Part shown: piece by piece, positions 29,471-38,760 of the stretch | How the letters are laid out: every line of letters starts with the position of its first letter | How positions within the stretch are numbered: position 1 is the stretch's first letter | Assembly: GCA_963755055.1 (NCBI GenBank) | Contig: CAVWIS010000048.1 | Span: 60,888-124,887, forward strand | Direction: 5' to 3' | From: AP-16 sp963755055 | Lineage (GTDB): Bacteria > Pseudomonadota > Alphaproteobacteria > Rhizobiales > Xanthobacteraceae | DNA: 64,000 bases | The notes under the pieces: generated by a model | What the model was told of the DNA's origin: nothing | The model's input: the letters and a program-made list of their open reading frames with translations, nothing else | The model's database searches: none | Translations under genes and position numbers: made by a program

Positions 29471-30412
29471 ATGCGTAACAAGTTGATCGCGCTGATTGCT
29501 GATCGTGCGGCACGGGACTCGAACGTGCTCTTCATGACCGGCGACCTTGGTTTTTCCGTCGTCGAACCACTGCAGGCGTCCATGGGGAGCAAATTCATCA
29601 ACGCCGGCGTCGCCGAGGCCAGCATGATGTCCATGGCAAGCACGCTCGCGGCCTGCGGCTACGCACCTTACGTTTTCACCATTGCTCCGTTCATCACGGC
29701 GCGCTGCTACGAGCAGGTTCGATTGGACGTCTGCTATCATCAGCGTCGCGTCGTGCTGATCGGAATCGGAGCCGGCCTGTCCTACGGGTCGCTGGGCAAT
29801 TCGCATCATTCGCTTGAGGACGCGACCATCATGGCGACGCTTCCCAACATGATCGTCGCGAGCCCTTCGAACAAGGACGAGCTCGTCATGGTTCATGAGC
29901 TCCTGGTGGCTGCGGATTGTGCCGGATACCTTCGGGTGCCTCGTGAATCGGGCGGTGATTTTTCCGTTCCCAGGGTGGACGAGATTGGCTCCGCTGCCTA
30001 TGCGCTGCGTGACGGCGAGGATCTTGCTCTCGTGGCCAGCGGACCATCCGTGAACGAGTGTCTGGCGGCGGCGGCCATGCTCGGGCAACAGGGCATATCC
30101 GTGTCGGTCGTCAGCGTTCCGATCATCCATCCTTTCCCGATCGAGCGCGTGACTGCTGCGATCGGACGACGTCCGGTGATCAGCGTCTTCGAGGGATATG
30201 TCGGAGGCCCCCTGGAATTAGGGCTGCTGAGGTGGCTGGCATCGCTCGACAGCCCGCGACCTCATCGCCACCTCGCGATGGCGTTGAGGTACCCGGAGCG
30301 ATGCGGGAGCACCGAACGGCTGAGAGCTGATTTCGGGATCGATCGAGCCAGCATCGTGGCGGCTGCAATCGATCTCTTGAAGCATAGCGGCGAGAGGAAG
30401 CATCAATCTTGA
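29471..30412 (+). CDS. Transketolase C-terminal subunit
   Basis: This 313-residue protein carries the pyrimidine-binding domain (NVLFMTGDLGFS, FINAGVAEASMMSMASTLAACG with the catalytic Glu, and HHSLEDATIMATLPNM) and the C-terminal transketolase domain. Together with the previous gene it makes a complete transketolase-like enzyme of about 578 residues. The gene overlaps the next start by four bases. Its donor and acceptor are unknown; the neighbours suggest a nucleotide or sugar-phosphate substrate for a surface glycan rather than the pentose phosphate pathway. Confidence 0.88.
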   Translation: MRNKLIALIADRAARDSNVLFMTGDLGFSVVEPLQASMGSKFINAGVAEASMMSMASTLAACGYAPYVFTIAPFITARCYEQVRLDVCYHQRRVVLIGIGAGLSYGSLGNSHHSLEDATIMATLPNMIVASPSNKDELVMVHELLVAADCAGYLRVPRESGGDFSVPRVDEIGSAAYALRDGEDLALVASGPSVNECLAAAAMLGQQGISVSVVSVPIIHPFPIERVTAAIGRRPVISVFEGYVGGPLELGLLRWLASLDSPRPHRHLAMALRYPERCGSTERLRADFGIDRASIVAAAIDLLKHSGERKHQS

Positions 30413-31362
30413 CGCACATTGCCATTCTTGGCGCTTCCGGCCACATCGGGACGGCGCTGGCCCATGAATACGCGCAACGAACGGGGGCTCGTCTCGATCT
30501 CTACACGCGCCGGCCGGAATTCATCGAGGCGAGGACCGCGTCGTGGTCGCCGCGAGCGGAAATTCGCTGCCGTCCGCTTGCCGCGCTCGAGCTTTCCGAT
30601 GTCGATCTCGTCGTCAATGCGCTCGGGGCAGGGGACCCGGAGAAGATCAAGGCGCTGGGGAACAGCATCGTTTCCCTCACGCTCGAATGGGAGGCGGCGA
30701 TCACGCAGGCGCTCGCAGCGTCGCCCCGGGCGCTTTATGTTTTTCTGTCCAGCGGTGCCGTGTACGGGCGCCTTGTGGACGAAGGAGCGGGGCGCGACGG
30801 CCGGGTCTCGTTTGCCGTGAACGAATGGCGTTCGGACGAGGTCTATGGGTTGGCCAAATTCGTCGCCGAGGCCGCACACCGGGCTCGACCTGATCGTCGA
30901 ATCCTCGATGTCAGGATATTCGAATTCGTCAGTCCCTTCATCGATGTTGGCGGGCGCTATTTCCTGTCCGAGCTGTTCGCCAGCCTGGTTGATGGCACGG
31001 TGTTTCGCACCGGCGCCGCCGACATGGTGCGCGATTATGTCGATGGCACGGATCTCGCCGCCCTGATAGATTGCTTTCTGCTCAGATCCGATGCCAATCT
31101 CGCGGTCGATATTTTCACGCTTCGCCCGGCCGCGAAATTTGAGATACTCGAACGGCTTGCCCCGCTTGGTCTTCGCTTCGAGATCGATCCGGCAATACCG
31201 CCCCCCGCGCAGCGAACGACCTATGCATCGCGCCACCACATCGCAGCGGAATTCGGCTATAAGCCGCGCACCGCGGCTGCGGATAACGTGCAGGCAGTAG
31301 CGGAGCAGGTGTTGGTGGCGCATCGGCGGGACGGCAGAGTCGATCGATCCACACTGGCCTAG
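30409..31362 (+). CDS. NAD(P)-dependent epimerase/dehydratase (extended SDR)
   Basis: The 317-residue protein opens THIAILGASGHIGTALAHEY, the Rossmann motif, and has SSGAVYG and YGLAKFVAEAAHR for the catalytic Ser/Tyr/Lys, so it should be an active nucleotide-sugar or sugar epimerase, reductase or dehydratase. The start is a TTG overlapping the transketolase stop by four bases, with GAGAGGAAG upstream. Substrate cannot be read. It is transcribed with the transketolase subunits and the sulfotransferase. Confidence 0.82.
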   Translation: MTHIAILGASGHIGTALAHEYAQRTGARLDLYTRRPEFIEARTASWSPRAEIRCRPLAALELSDVDLVVNALGAGDPEKIKALGNSIVSLTLEWEAAITQALAASPRALYVFLSSGAVYGRLVDEGAGRDGRVSFAVNEWRSDEVYGLAKFVAEAAHRARPDRRILDVRIFEFVSPFIDVGGRYFLSELFASLVDGTVFRTGAADMVRDYVDGTDLAALIDCFLLRSDANLAVDIFTLRPAAKFEILERLAPLGLRFEIDPAIPPPAQRTTYASRHHIAAEFGYKPRTAAADNVQAVAEQVLVAHRRDGRVDRSTLA

Positions 31363-31406
31363 GCGGATCCCCAGGGCGTGATCAGTTGATGAAGGAAGAC
31401 GGCCGA

Positions 31407-32336
31407 ATGGACAAGTGTGGAACGTTTCGTTTGATCATGATCTCGGCAATGTACGAGAACGGTGGAAATACGACGCATCGGTTTCTCGATGGTCACCCCG
31501 AATTGTATGTCTACCCGTTCGAATCGCAGCTTGGAAATGCGCGGGTTCAGGATTTCATTTCCTCGCTCTATCCCGTCAAATACCGCTATCCGGACTTTCC
31601 GGTGAGTGGTGATGCCGACCAGGACTACGAGTTGTTCTTCGACGAGGAGCTCAAGACGTTCTTGCGCGTCCGCAACGTGAGCAAGTTCCGTGACGCCGAT
31701 CTGGACATGGACGAGAGCGTGCGCAAGCGCCGCTTCCGCGAAATCATGGCGCAGGAACGGCGGACCCGGGGGAACATCGTCGCCGCATTTTTCGAATCGA
31801 CATTCGATTCGTGGGCCAATTATCAGCGGTCGGGCCGAGAAAAAGCCTATGTCGGCTACAGTCCGGTCGTTGGTTTCGACGGCGAGCAAATCCTGTCGGA
31901 TTTTCCCAACGGACACGTTCTTCACGTCGTGCGCAATCCATGGTCAGGCTATGCCGACACGATCAAGAGGCCCTACCCGTTGTCGCTCGCACGGTATTCC
32001 TGGACCTGGGCGCTCATGCAGCACTTCGCGCTGACGCTTTCGCAGCGTTTTCCGGATCGCTTCCATATTCTGCGTTTCGAGGACCTTGTCGCAAATCCCC
32101 GCGAAACGATGGGCGGAGTTGCGAAAAGGCTCGGCCTGTCCTGGGCGGATACTCTACTCTACCCCTCGTGGAATGGCCGCAAGATGGGCGAGGTGTATCC
32201 CTGGGGCACCATTCGCAAGGCCTCGACCGAAGCCAACATCGCCACCATGAATGAGCTCGATGCCGGGCAGAAGGCAGAAATCAGGAGCTACACCTCGACG
32301 ATGCTTCCGTTCTTCGACTACGAGCGTCTGGCCTAG
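31407..32336 (+). CDS. Sulfotransferase family protein
   Basis: This 309-residue protein has the overall pattern of PAPS-dependent carbohydrate sulfotransferases. An N-terminal loop ISAMYENGGNTTHRFLDGHP stands where the 5'-phosphosulfate loop is expected, and HVLHVVRNPWSGYADT matches the 3'-phosphate segment. The loop lacks the usual KSGTT, so cofactor use needs testing. The ATG at 31407 has AAGGAAG 8 bases before it; an ATG at 31389 is the alternative. It would add sulfate to a sugar made by the neighbouring enzymes; no PAPS-synthesis genes are in the window. Confidence 0.7.
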   Translation: MDKCGTFRLIMISAMYENGGNTTHRFLDGHPELYVYPFESQLGNARVQDFISSLYPVKYRYPDFPVSGDADQDYELFFDEELKTFLRVRNVSKFRDADLDMDESVRKRRFREIMAQERRTRGNIVAAFFESTFDSWANYQRSGREKAYVGYSPVVGFDGEQILSDFPNGHVLHVVRNPWSGYADTIKRPYPLSLARYSWTWALMQHFALTLSQRFPDRFHILRFEDLVANPRETMGGVAKRLGLSWADTLLYPSWNGRKMGEVYPWGTIRKASTEANIATMNELDAGQKAEIRSYTSTMLPFFDYERLA

Positions 32337-32353
32337 GCGCAAGCGGGGTCGCG

Positions 32354-33389
32354 ATGTTCTACGCCAAGACCGACATCCCGGTGCGGGACAGCGTTTTGAG
32401 GAGGCTTGCGTCCGACAACCCCAGGATTGCGGTCGAGCGGACCAGGATGATCGAACGGCTCCTGAGAACGAGCGTCGGCAATCCGCGCTCGGTCGAGCCC
32501 CTGGCGCAACAGGGCACGTTCCATCTCGTTCACCGTGCCGAACTCGAGGATGGCCGCAGAATCATAATACGTTCATCTTTGCCGGAAATCCGACCGATCG
32601 ACGAAACCCTTCTCGCCGAACAAGCGGTCTATCCCGCGCTTTCGGCCCAGGGGATCGACTGTCCTCGTGTCCACGCGGTATCGGTCGGTGACCGGAGTTC
32701 GGTACCCTTCGATTTTGCCGTGATGGACGAGGTCTACGGAACGCCGTTCTCGGATCTGCCCAGCACTGACCAGGATGATGCGGAGAATTCTTCGCCAGGT
32801 CGGCCGCGCGGTTCGCCGCATTCACGCCATAACCGGCCGCGGCTTCGGTCCGCTAATGCTGCCGCCGGCGGATAGCAAGCTGACCGGACGACGGGCGTCG
32901 TGGCGCGATCACGTCTTGGCGCGCCTCGGTCCCCACACCGGTATTTGTGTCGATTTGGGTCTAATCTCGCCAATCGAAGCGGGCGAAATTCATCGATTGC
33001 TCCAGGGGGGTCCCATCGATGAATATCCGATTCCCCACCTTCTTCATGCCGATCTCGGAGGTCACAACATCTTCGTCCACGAGAACCGCGTTGGCGCGAT
33101 CATCGACTGGGAGGACGCGATACTCGGTGATCCATTGTTCGATGTCGCGATGTGGATGACCTTCCAGCCGCACCGCCGTTATGAGGCGTTCCTGGAAGGA
33201 TACGGCGTTCGGGGCGGAAACCCATCCGTGGACCGCACGCTGGCGCTTTACTATCTGCGCATTACGATCGCAAAAGCCGTTCATCGGATCCGCTTCGGAT
33301 ATGCGGATCTTCCCGGTCGCCCGACGCTGCGTCAGCGATTGGCTGAAGCATTGTCGCAAGCGTCGTCGTCCTTCAAGGTGGTATCGTAA
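32354..33389 (+). pseudogene. APH/choline-kinase-fold phosphotransferase, interrupted by one frameshift
   Basis: Frame one (32354 to about 32775) gives the N-lobe with a nucleotide-binding region (LAQQGTFHLVHRAEL, RRIIIRSSLPE). Frame two (from about 32775) gives HLLHADLGGHNIFVH, the Brenner motif with catalytic Asp and Asn, and GAIIDWEDAILGDPLFDVA, the DFG-equivalent. Joining them needs a one-base shift near 32765-32785 and yields about 344 residues, normal for the family. Such kinases phosphorylate small alcohols, amino alcohols or sugars; in this locus a sugar is likely. The 3' end overlaps the convergent glycosyltransferase by 17 bases. Confidence 0.75.
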
Positions 33390-34383
33390 TTTGCGGATGT
33401 CTATCGTCCGATTTTGGACCGGAGGCAGGAGTCGCTTCCTTCGGACCAAAATTGATTCGCTCGCGCTCGAATACCAGCGGTTTTCGCCGCACCTGGGAGT
33501 AGATCGCCAAAATATACTCGCCCAACAGCCCGGTGACAAAGAGCTGGACGCCTCCGAAAAAAAACAGGGCCACGATGATGGTCGGAATACCCGGAGGGGC
33601 CAGCTCGCGAAAATGGATCAATGAAATCAGAAGAGTGGCGAACGCGTATAATATGCTCAGTCCGGCGATGGTGAATCCGGCGAACAGCACGAAACGCACC
33701 GGCATGGTGGTGAAGGTCACCAGACCATTCATCCCCTGATCGACCAGTCGACCGAGTGTGTTTTTCGAGACGCCGCGGCGCCGGGCCTGCCATTGGTAGG
33801 GAACGCCGATCGATTTGAAACCGCACTCGAATGTCATCATCCGCATGAAGGGATAAGCGTCTTCGATCTGCCGCATGGCGTCGACCACCCGTCGGTCCAC
33901 GAGCTGGAAGTCGCCGACATTGGGCGGGACCGATAGATCGGATAAGCTCGTGAGGACGCGGTAGTAGAGTTTACGCACCGATCGCATGAGCCACCGCTCA
34001 TCGCGCTGCTGACGAATTCCGTAAACGACCTCATAGCCTTGTTGCCACAGGGATACGAATTTCGGAAGAAGCTCGGGCGGATCCTGAAGGTCGGCAGGCA
34101 GGAACAGGAGGACGGCGTCGCCGCTCGTGGCGAGCACGCCGTTGAAGGTCGAGCGCAAGGGACCGAAGTTTCGCGCGTTGAGAATGACTTTTGCGCAGTC
34201 GTCCTTTTCGGCGATTTCGCGCAGGATCGCCGGCGTGGCGTCAGTGGAAGCGTTGTCGCAGAAGATGTGCTCTCGTGTGAAGCCCTTCAGTTCCTTGTCG
34301 AACAAGGATTTGACGGATTCGTAGCACCTCGCCACGTTCAGCTGCTCATTGAAGCACGGAGTGACAATGGAAATGGTTTTCAT
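33373..34383 (-). CDS. GT2 glycosyltransferase of the DPM1/GtrB type
   Basis: The 336-residue protein begins MKTISIVTPCFNEQLNV, with CDNASTDATPAI and LPADLQDPPELL for the nucleotide-sugar and metal site. Two membrane helices near residues 235-255 and 270-295 are the mark of GtrB/ArnC-like enzymes, which move a sugar from a nucleotide donor to undecaprenyl phosphate on the cytoplasmic face. GAGG precedes the ATG. The lipid-linked sugar could be used by the large membrane protein encoded just upstream on the same strand. Confidence 0.88.
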   Translation of the reverse strand: MKTISIVTPCFNEQLNVARCYESVKSLFDKELKGFTREHIFCDNASTDATPAILREIAEKDDCAKVILNARNFGPLRSTFNGVLATSGDAVLLFLPADLQDPPELLPKFVSLWQQGYEVVYGIRQQRDERWLMRSVRKLYYRVLTSLSDLSVPPNVGDFQLVDRRVVDAMRQIEDAYPFMRMMTFECGFKSIGVPYQWQARRRGVSKNTLGRLVDQGMNGLVTFTTMPVRFVLFAGFTIAGLSILYAFATLLISLIHFRELAPPGIPTIIVALFFFGGVQLFVTGLLGEYILAIYSQVRRKPLVFERERINFGPKEATPASGPKSDDRHPQITIPP

Positions 34384-34647
34384 TCATTACCTCGTGTCAT
34401 TTTGTGCTTGAGGTAGTTGTCCGGAGCGAAAGGCAGTTGACGGGCTGCAGCGGCTCAAGACTGACGATGCCCCGATTGCGAATGCCTGAAGTCGGCAATG
34501 TCTGGCAGAACGTAAGGTGCCGAAATCTGCATTGGGCCGTTTCCCACCTGAACGAATCGGCGAGGCCGGTACTTCGACGGATTTCTGGGGCGGCGCTATC
34601 TTGGGTAAGGCGCATAGGCCGTACGCGAGAAGTGCCTTTGGCCGATC

Positions 34648-37600
34648 TTAATGCATTGCTCCCACTCGCCAAGATCGGAAAATCCGAAAGTTCAGGATGC
34701 GAGGATCGTTGGGTATTGGAAGCCCTCCTCCTTCGACATGGAGCCGCAGGACCCGGCGACGCTGCGGTGCAGGCGGCAGCTCCACGTCGATGGTCCGGCG
34801 CCCGAGGACTTTAGCCTCGGCAAGGACGCTGCCGTCCTCTCCGAGGATCCGCAGATCTGCAGGTTTGCCGCCGAACGAGGGTCCGCCTTCGAGGTCCAGC
34901 CGCACCGCCGCGGCGGTATCCGGGGCCGCGTCGACCAGGAGTTCGGCGTCGTTCGTGACCCAGCGGAACGACTGGCCGGCCTGCGATTCGAGCTGATGCC
35001 AGTTGCCACCAAGATGCAGTCGGTCGGCAGGAGTGACGATGTCGGCCGGAACCGCGATGTTGGCGGGAGCCGCGGTGTCGACGGGCCGCCAGGATCGGAA
35101 AACGCGAAAGTTCAGGATGCGAGGATCCCCCGGTATCGGAAGGCCTCCCCCTTCGACATGGAGGCGCAGGACCCGGCGGCGCTGCGGTGCAGGCGGCAGC
35201 TCCACCTCGATTGTCCTGCGCCCGAGAACCGCCGCCTCGGCGAGAACGCTGCCGTCCTCTCCGAGGATCCGCAGATCTGCAGGTTTGCCGCCGAACGAGG
35301 GTCCGCCTTCGAGGTCCAGCCGCACCACCGCAGACGTATCCGGCGCTGCGTCGACGACGATTTCGGCGTCGTTCGCGGCCCAGCGGAACGACTGGCCGGC
35401 CTGCGATTCGAGCAGATGCCAATTGCCTCCAAGATGCAGTCGGTCGGCAGGAGTGACGATGTCGGCCGGAACCGCGATGTTGGCGGGAGCCGCGGTGTCC
35501 GGCGGGCCGCCAGGATCGGAAAACGCGAAAGTTCAGGATGCGAGGATCGCCGGGTATCGGAAGGCCTTCTCCTTCGACATGGAGGCGCAGGACCCGGCGG
35601 CGCTGCGGTGCAGGCGGCAGCTCCACGTCGATTGTTCTGCGCCCGAGAACCGCCGCCTCGGCGAGAACGCTGCCATCCTCTCCGAGGATCCGCAGATCTG
35701 CAGGTTTGCCGCCGAACGAGGGTCCGCCTTCGAGGTCCAGCCGCACCACCGCGGCGTATCCGGGGTCGCGTCGACCAGGATTTCGGCGTCGTTGGCGGCC
35801 CAGCGGAACGACTGGCCGGCCTGCAATTCAAGGTGATGCCAATTGCCTCCAAGATGCAGTCGGTCGGCAGCAGTAACGATGTCGGAGGGCTCCGGACCAT
35901 TGGATCCCGCCGACCGTTGCCATCTCGCCGCAGCCTTGTGCTCGGATGACAGGACGAGGAATGATCCCGGTGGAGCGCGCCGCGCGTCGCCGGCCTCCCG
36001 AATGCGCAACCGCAGCGGTGTGACTCGATCTCGCTCGAGCGGCACCTCCAATCGCACCCGCGGGCGTTCGCCCTGCAACAGCGCGCTCGCGAGGATTTCG
36101 CCGGATGCGCCCAAGACAACGAGCTCCGAGGCACGCCCGGGGACCATGCCTCGGGGGTCAAGCTCGAACCGAAGCTCGAGTCGATCCCGGCCAGCCGGGT
36201 TAACGATCAGCTCGGCATCGTTGTCGGCCCATCGTCCGACTTGTCCTCCGACATCGACCAGCTCACCCCAGTTCCGGCCGAACATGATGCCCGTCTCGGT
36301 ATCGAAAACGTCGACCGCCTTTTCGCTTGATGACAGATATCGCAGGAACCGCAGTTCACCGATCGGGCCGGGCGCCAACCGGGCGAACGGCGCGTAGCCC
36401 TTCACGGGACCGGACGATGAGCTCTCCGGCAGGTCGTCGAGCAGCGCCACGGTTCCATCTCTGGATAGCCGGAAGGCGACGACCTGATCATAACGGTAGT
36501 GCAGAAGTCTCTGGTACCAGACCTCGATATCGTCTTTGCCAAGTCTGGCGGCGACTCCGTGAGGGTCAGAAAAATTCATCTGGAGCGCCGGCACCCCGAG
36601 TACGAGCTGCGACATGTTGACCACATGGTAATTCACGCCGAGCGGCCGACCCGAGCCCTCCTCGAGGAAGAACAGCAGCAGGGTGTCGTCCGGCAAATTC
36701 GGTGCAATCGCGTGGATCTGTTTGAAGACGTGAACGGTCTTCTCGAAGCGAACTGTGGATCTCGTTGATTCCTGGCTGCTCCAAGCCTGGGCGGCGGCGT
36801 TGGCGGCGATCAGGGCGGACAGCACGACGCTGCAAGACGGCCGAAGCGCTGCGAGATGACAGAGGCGAGCAGCGCGATACCAAATGCGACAAAGACCGCC
36901 TGTGCGGCACCAGCGAAGTATTGGGTTCGCCACTCCGTGGTCAGCGGCGCGAAGGGGGCAACCGCCAGAATATTGGCGAGCGCCGCAGTTGCCATTCCGG
37001 CCAGGCAAATTCCGGGACGAATAGGACGCGCCAGATGCTGCACTGAAGCTATGCGGCGGCAGCGAGGCCGAACCCCAATAGCCAGAAACCCCAGTGCTCG
37101 GGAAGGGAATTCGGAACGCTGAAGTAGCTACCGGCACCCGATAGAAGGTGGCCGGCATGCACAAGAATATCTTGCGGGTTCGCCGTGGCGAGAAATCTTT
37201 CCTGATAGGAGACGCCCCCAAGAAAATATGTTGCAAACCGGATCGCGAACAGCGCCACGGTGCCGAACCAGGCGGAGGTCCACACCAACAGCCGGATGCG
37301 AGCTGTCGCGCTGAAAATACAGGAGCAGCGGGCCGACCAACGCCAAAGGGAAAAGCCCCTCGCTCGTGAGCAACGCCGCGCCCAGGCTGACGCAAGAAAC
37401 GGCAAGCAGCCAGCGCGATTTCCGGACGTGCGAAACCAACAGCAGATAAAGAGCAAGCAGGAACCAGAACAGCGCCATCCAATAGACGTTGGTCGCCCAC
37501 GCTACGAAAAAGATCAACGGCTCGGAGCGATTGACGACAAAAAACACCGCCGCCGCCATGCCGATCAACACCCCTCCTGGCAGCAGGCGACGAATAATAC

Positions 37601-38324
37601 CCATCAACAGCAGCGCATTGAGGAAGCAAAGACCGACCGCGACGTATAGCACCCCCTCGATCCGGTCGGGGGCCAGAAGGCTGGCGATGAATGACTGCAT
37701 GCCGATCAGGGGACGACCCATCTTCGTGTCCACCGCGTCGCTCCAGATCACCGCCCCTTTGTCGATCAGGCTGATGAATTCGTCAAACCCGCCCCAGAAA
37801 TGCAACCGAAGCGGAAGGAAGAAAGCCGTTACGGCAAAGGCGAACAGCAATGCGGCCGCGAGCAGAAGCCGCGAGCGAGATTCCCGCGGATCATTTCCAA
37901 CCGCCGTGATGTCGGTGGGGCCGGCGCATCCGGCACCCATCCGACCGACGACGATCGTCCACAGCGCGACGCCGCCGAACCAGGCAATAAAAATCGCGGC
38001 GAGAACGCCGCTATGATGCAGCACGTCGCTGCCGCGCAAAAGCACGAGTGGTGCGGCGGAGATCGCCAACAATCCGATGATGAAACCGAGATCGATGGCA
38101 ACTGGCGTGACGAAGCGGGTTGCGCACGGCCCGTCGATCGGGGAGTGAGCGACCAAATCCCCTCCGGGACCGAGGTCGCTCGTCGCACCGTCGCGCTGAT
38201 TTATTGGGTCGTCAGTCCCAAGACGCGGCCACACACCCGCCGGACAGAACCGCGCGAGGGTAGACCACAAAGCCAAGCCGTTCGTCGAATAGGGCGTCGG
38301 CGAAACTACTTTGAGGCGAGGCAT
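34648..38324 (-). pseudogene. Very large polytopic membrane protein with C-terminal tandem repeats, broken by about five frameshifts
   Basis: Read right to left, conserved-looking protein continues through changing frames: a polytopic part (38324 to about 36780) with ten or more hydrophobic helices such as LFWFLLALYLLLVSHV; a soluble part (TLLLFFLEEGSGRPLG, DPHGVAARLGKDDIEVWYQR); one divergent beta-domain (NWGELVDVGGQVGRWADNDAELIV); then three near-identical 140-residue repeats. Shifts fall near 37318, 37055, 36838, 35747 and 35506. Repaired length is about 1225 residues. The topology resembles polyprenyl-phosphate-dependent glycosyltransferases or O-antigen modification proteins, with repeats of a GNW...RW beta-domain often found in glycan-synthesis proteins; that assignment is inference. 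The start is uncertain; an ATG at 38324 is the longest option. Confidence 0.6.
34674..35885 (-). repeat. Three tandem 420-bp repeats encoding a 140-residue domain
   Basis: The same block recurs at a period of 420-421 bases: landmark GATCGGAAAA at 34674, 35094 and 35515, and CAGATCTGCAGGTTTGCCGC at 34853, 35273 and 35693. Copies appear more than 90% identical by eye. Each encodes a domain containing GGNWHQLESQAGQSFRW, then NDAELLVDAAPDT, DLEGGPSFGGKPADLRILGE and LPPAPQRRRVLRLHVEG. The third copy (nearest the membrane part) lacks one base near 35747 and one base is gained at the junction near 35506, so its central part is out of frame. Confidence 0.9.
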
Positions 38325-38559
38325 CGTGCAAGCTGTGGGTCCGAGCTTGGCACGGCCCGCTCCGGCGCGGCCGAGGCCTTGAGCTTCCGTCCCGCGGCGT
38401 CGATCCGAGGGCGATCTTGCGGGTTAATCCCCAGATCGCCGTTCGAGAATACAAAGGCGGGCCGCAGGCAACTGAGCGTCGGCGACGACCGATGTCCGTA
38501 CCTGATGGAACCGAACGTGTAGGCGCTAGAGAACTCCGCGCCACAAATTCTCCGCCGCA

Positions 38560-38759
38560 CGATGGTACGGCGCAATAGTGCTTGATGGTCGGCCCCAGCT
38601 GCGACGGTAAATCGGATATGCGAATATGAAACTTGATGACGTTGAATTGCAACAAACGACGGGCTTCTTGATCGCGAAGGGGTCATGCCCGCGAGCCGCC
38701 AGTGCGGCCGCGATGCTGGCCCCGGCAAATCCGGCTGCACCTGTGAGAAGAATCGCAAC
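38560..38759 (-). pseudogene. Remnant of an NAD-dependent epimerase/dehydratase
   Basis: Directly after the radical SAM stop the minus strand reads VAILLTGAAGFAGASIAAAL, an SDR Rossmann start with GxxGxxG. After about 30 residues the frame breaks (another frame continues FHIRISDLPSQLGPTIKHY), and no catalytic YxxxK follows. About 200 bases are recognisable. It was probably the next gene of the radical SAM operon. The sequence from 38325 to 38560 shows nothing further that I can name. Confidence 0.5.
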
Positions 38760-38760
38760 G

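Noticed and set aside
32775..33389. An independent 204-residue kinase gene
   Set aside because: It lacks the N-lobe and joins cleanly to the preceding frame; together they make one normal-length APH-fold protein.
34674..35885. Regular repeats considered as a CRISPR array
   Set aside because: The period is 420 bases, the repeats are coding, and there are no short spacers.
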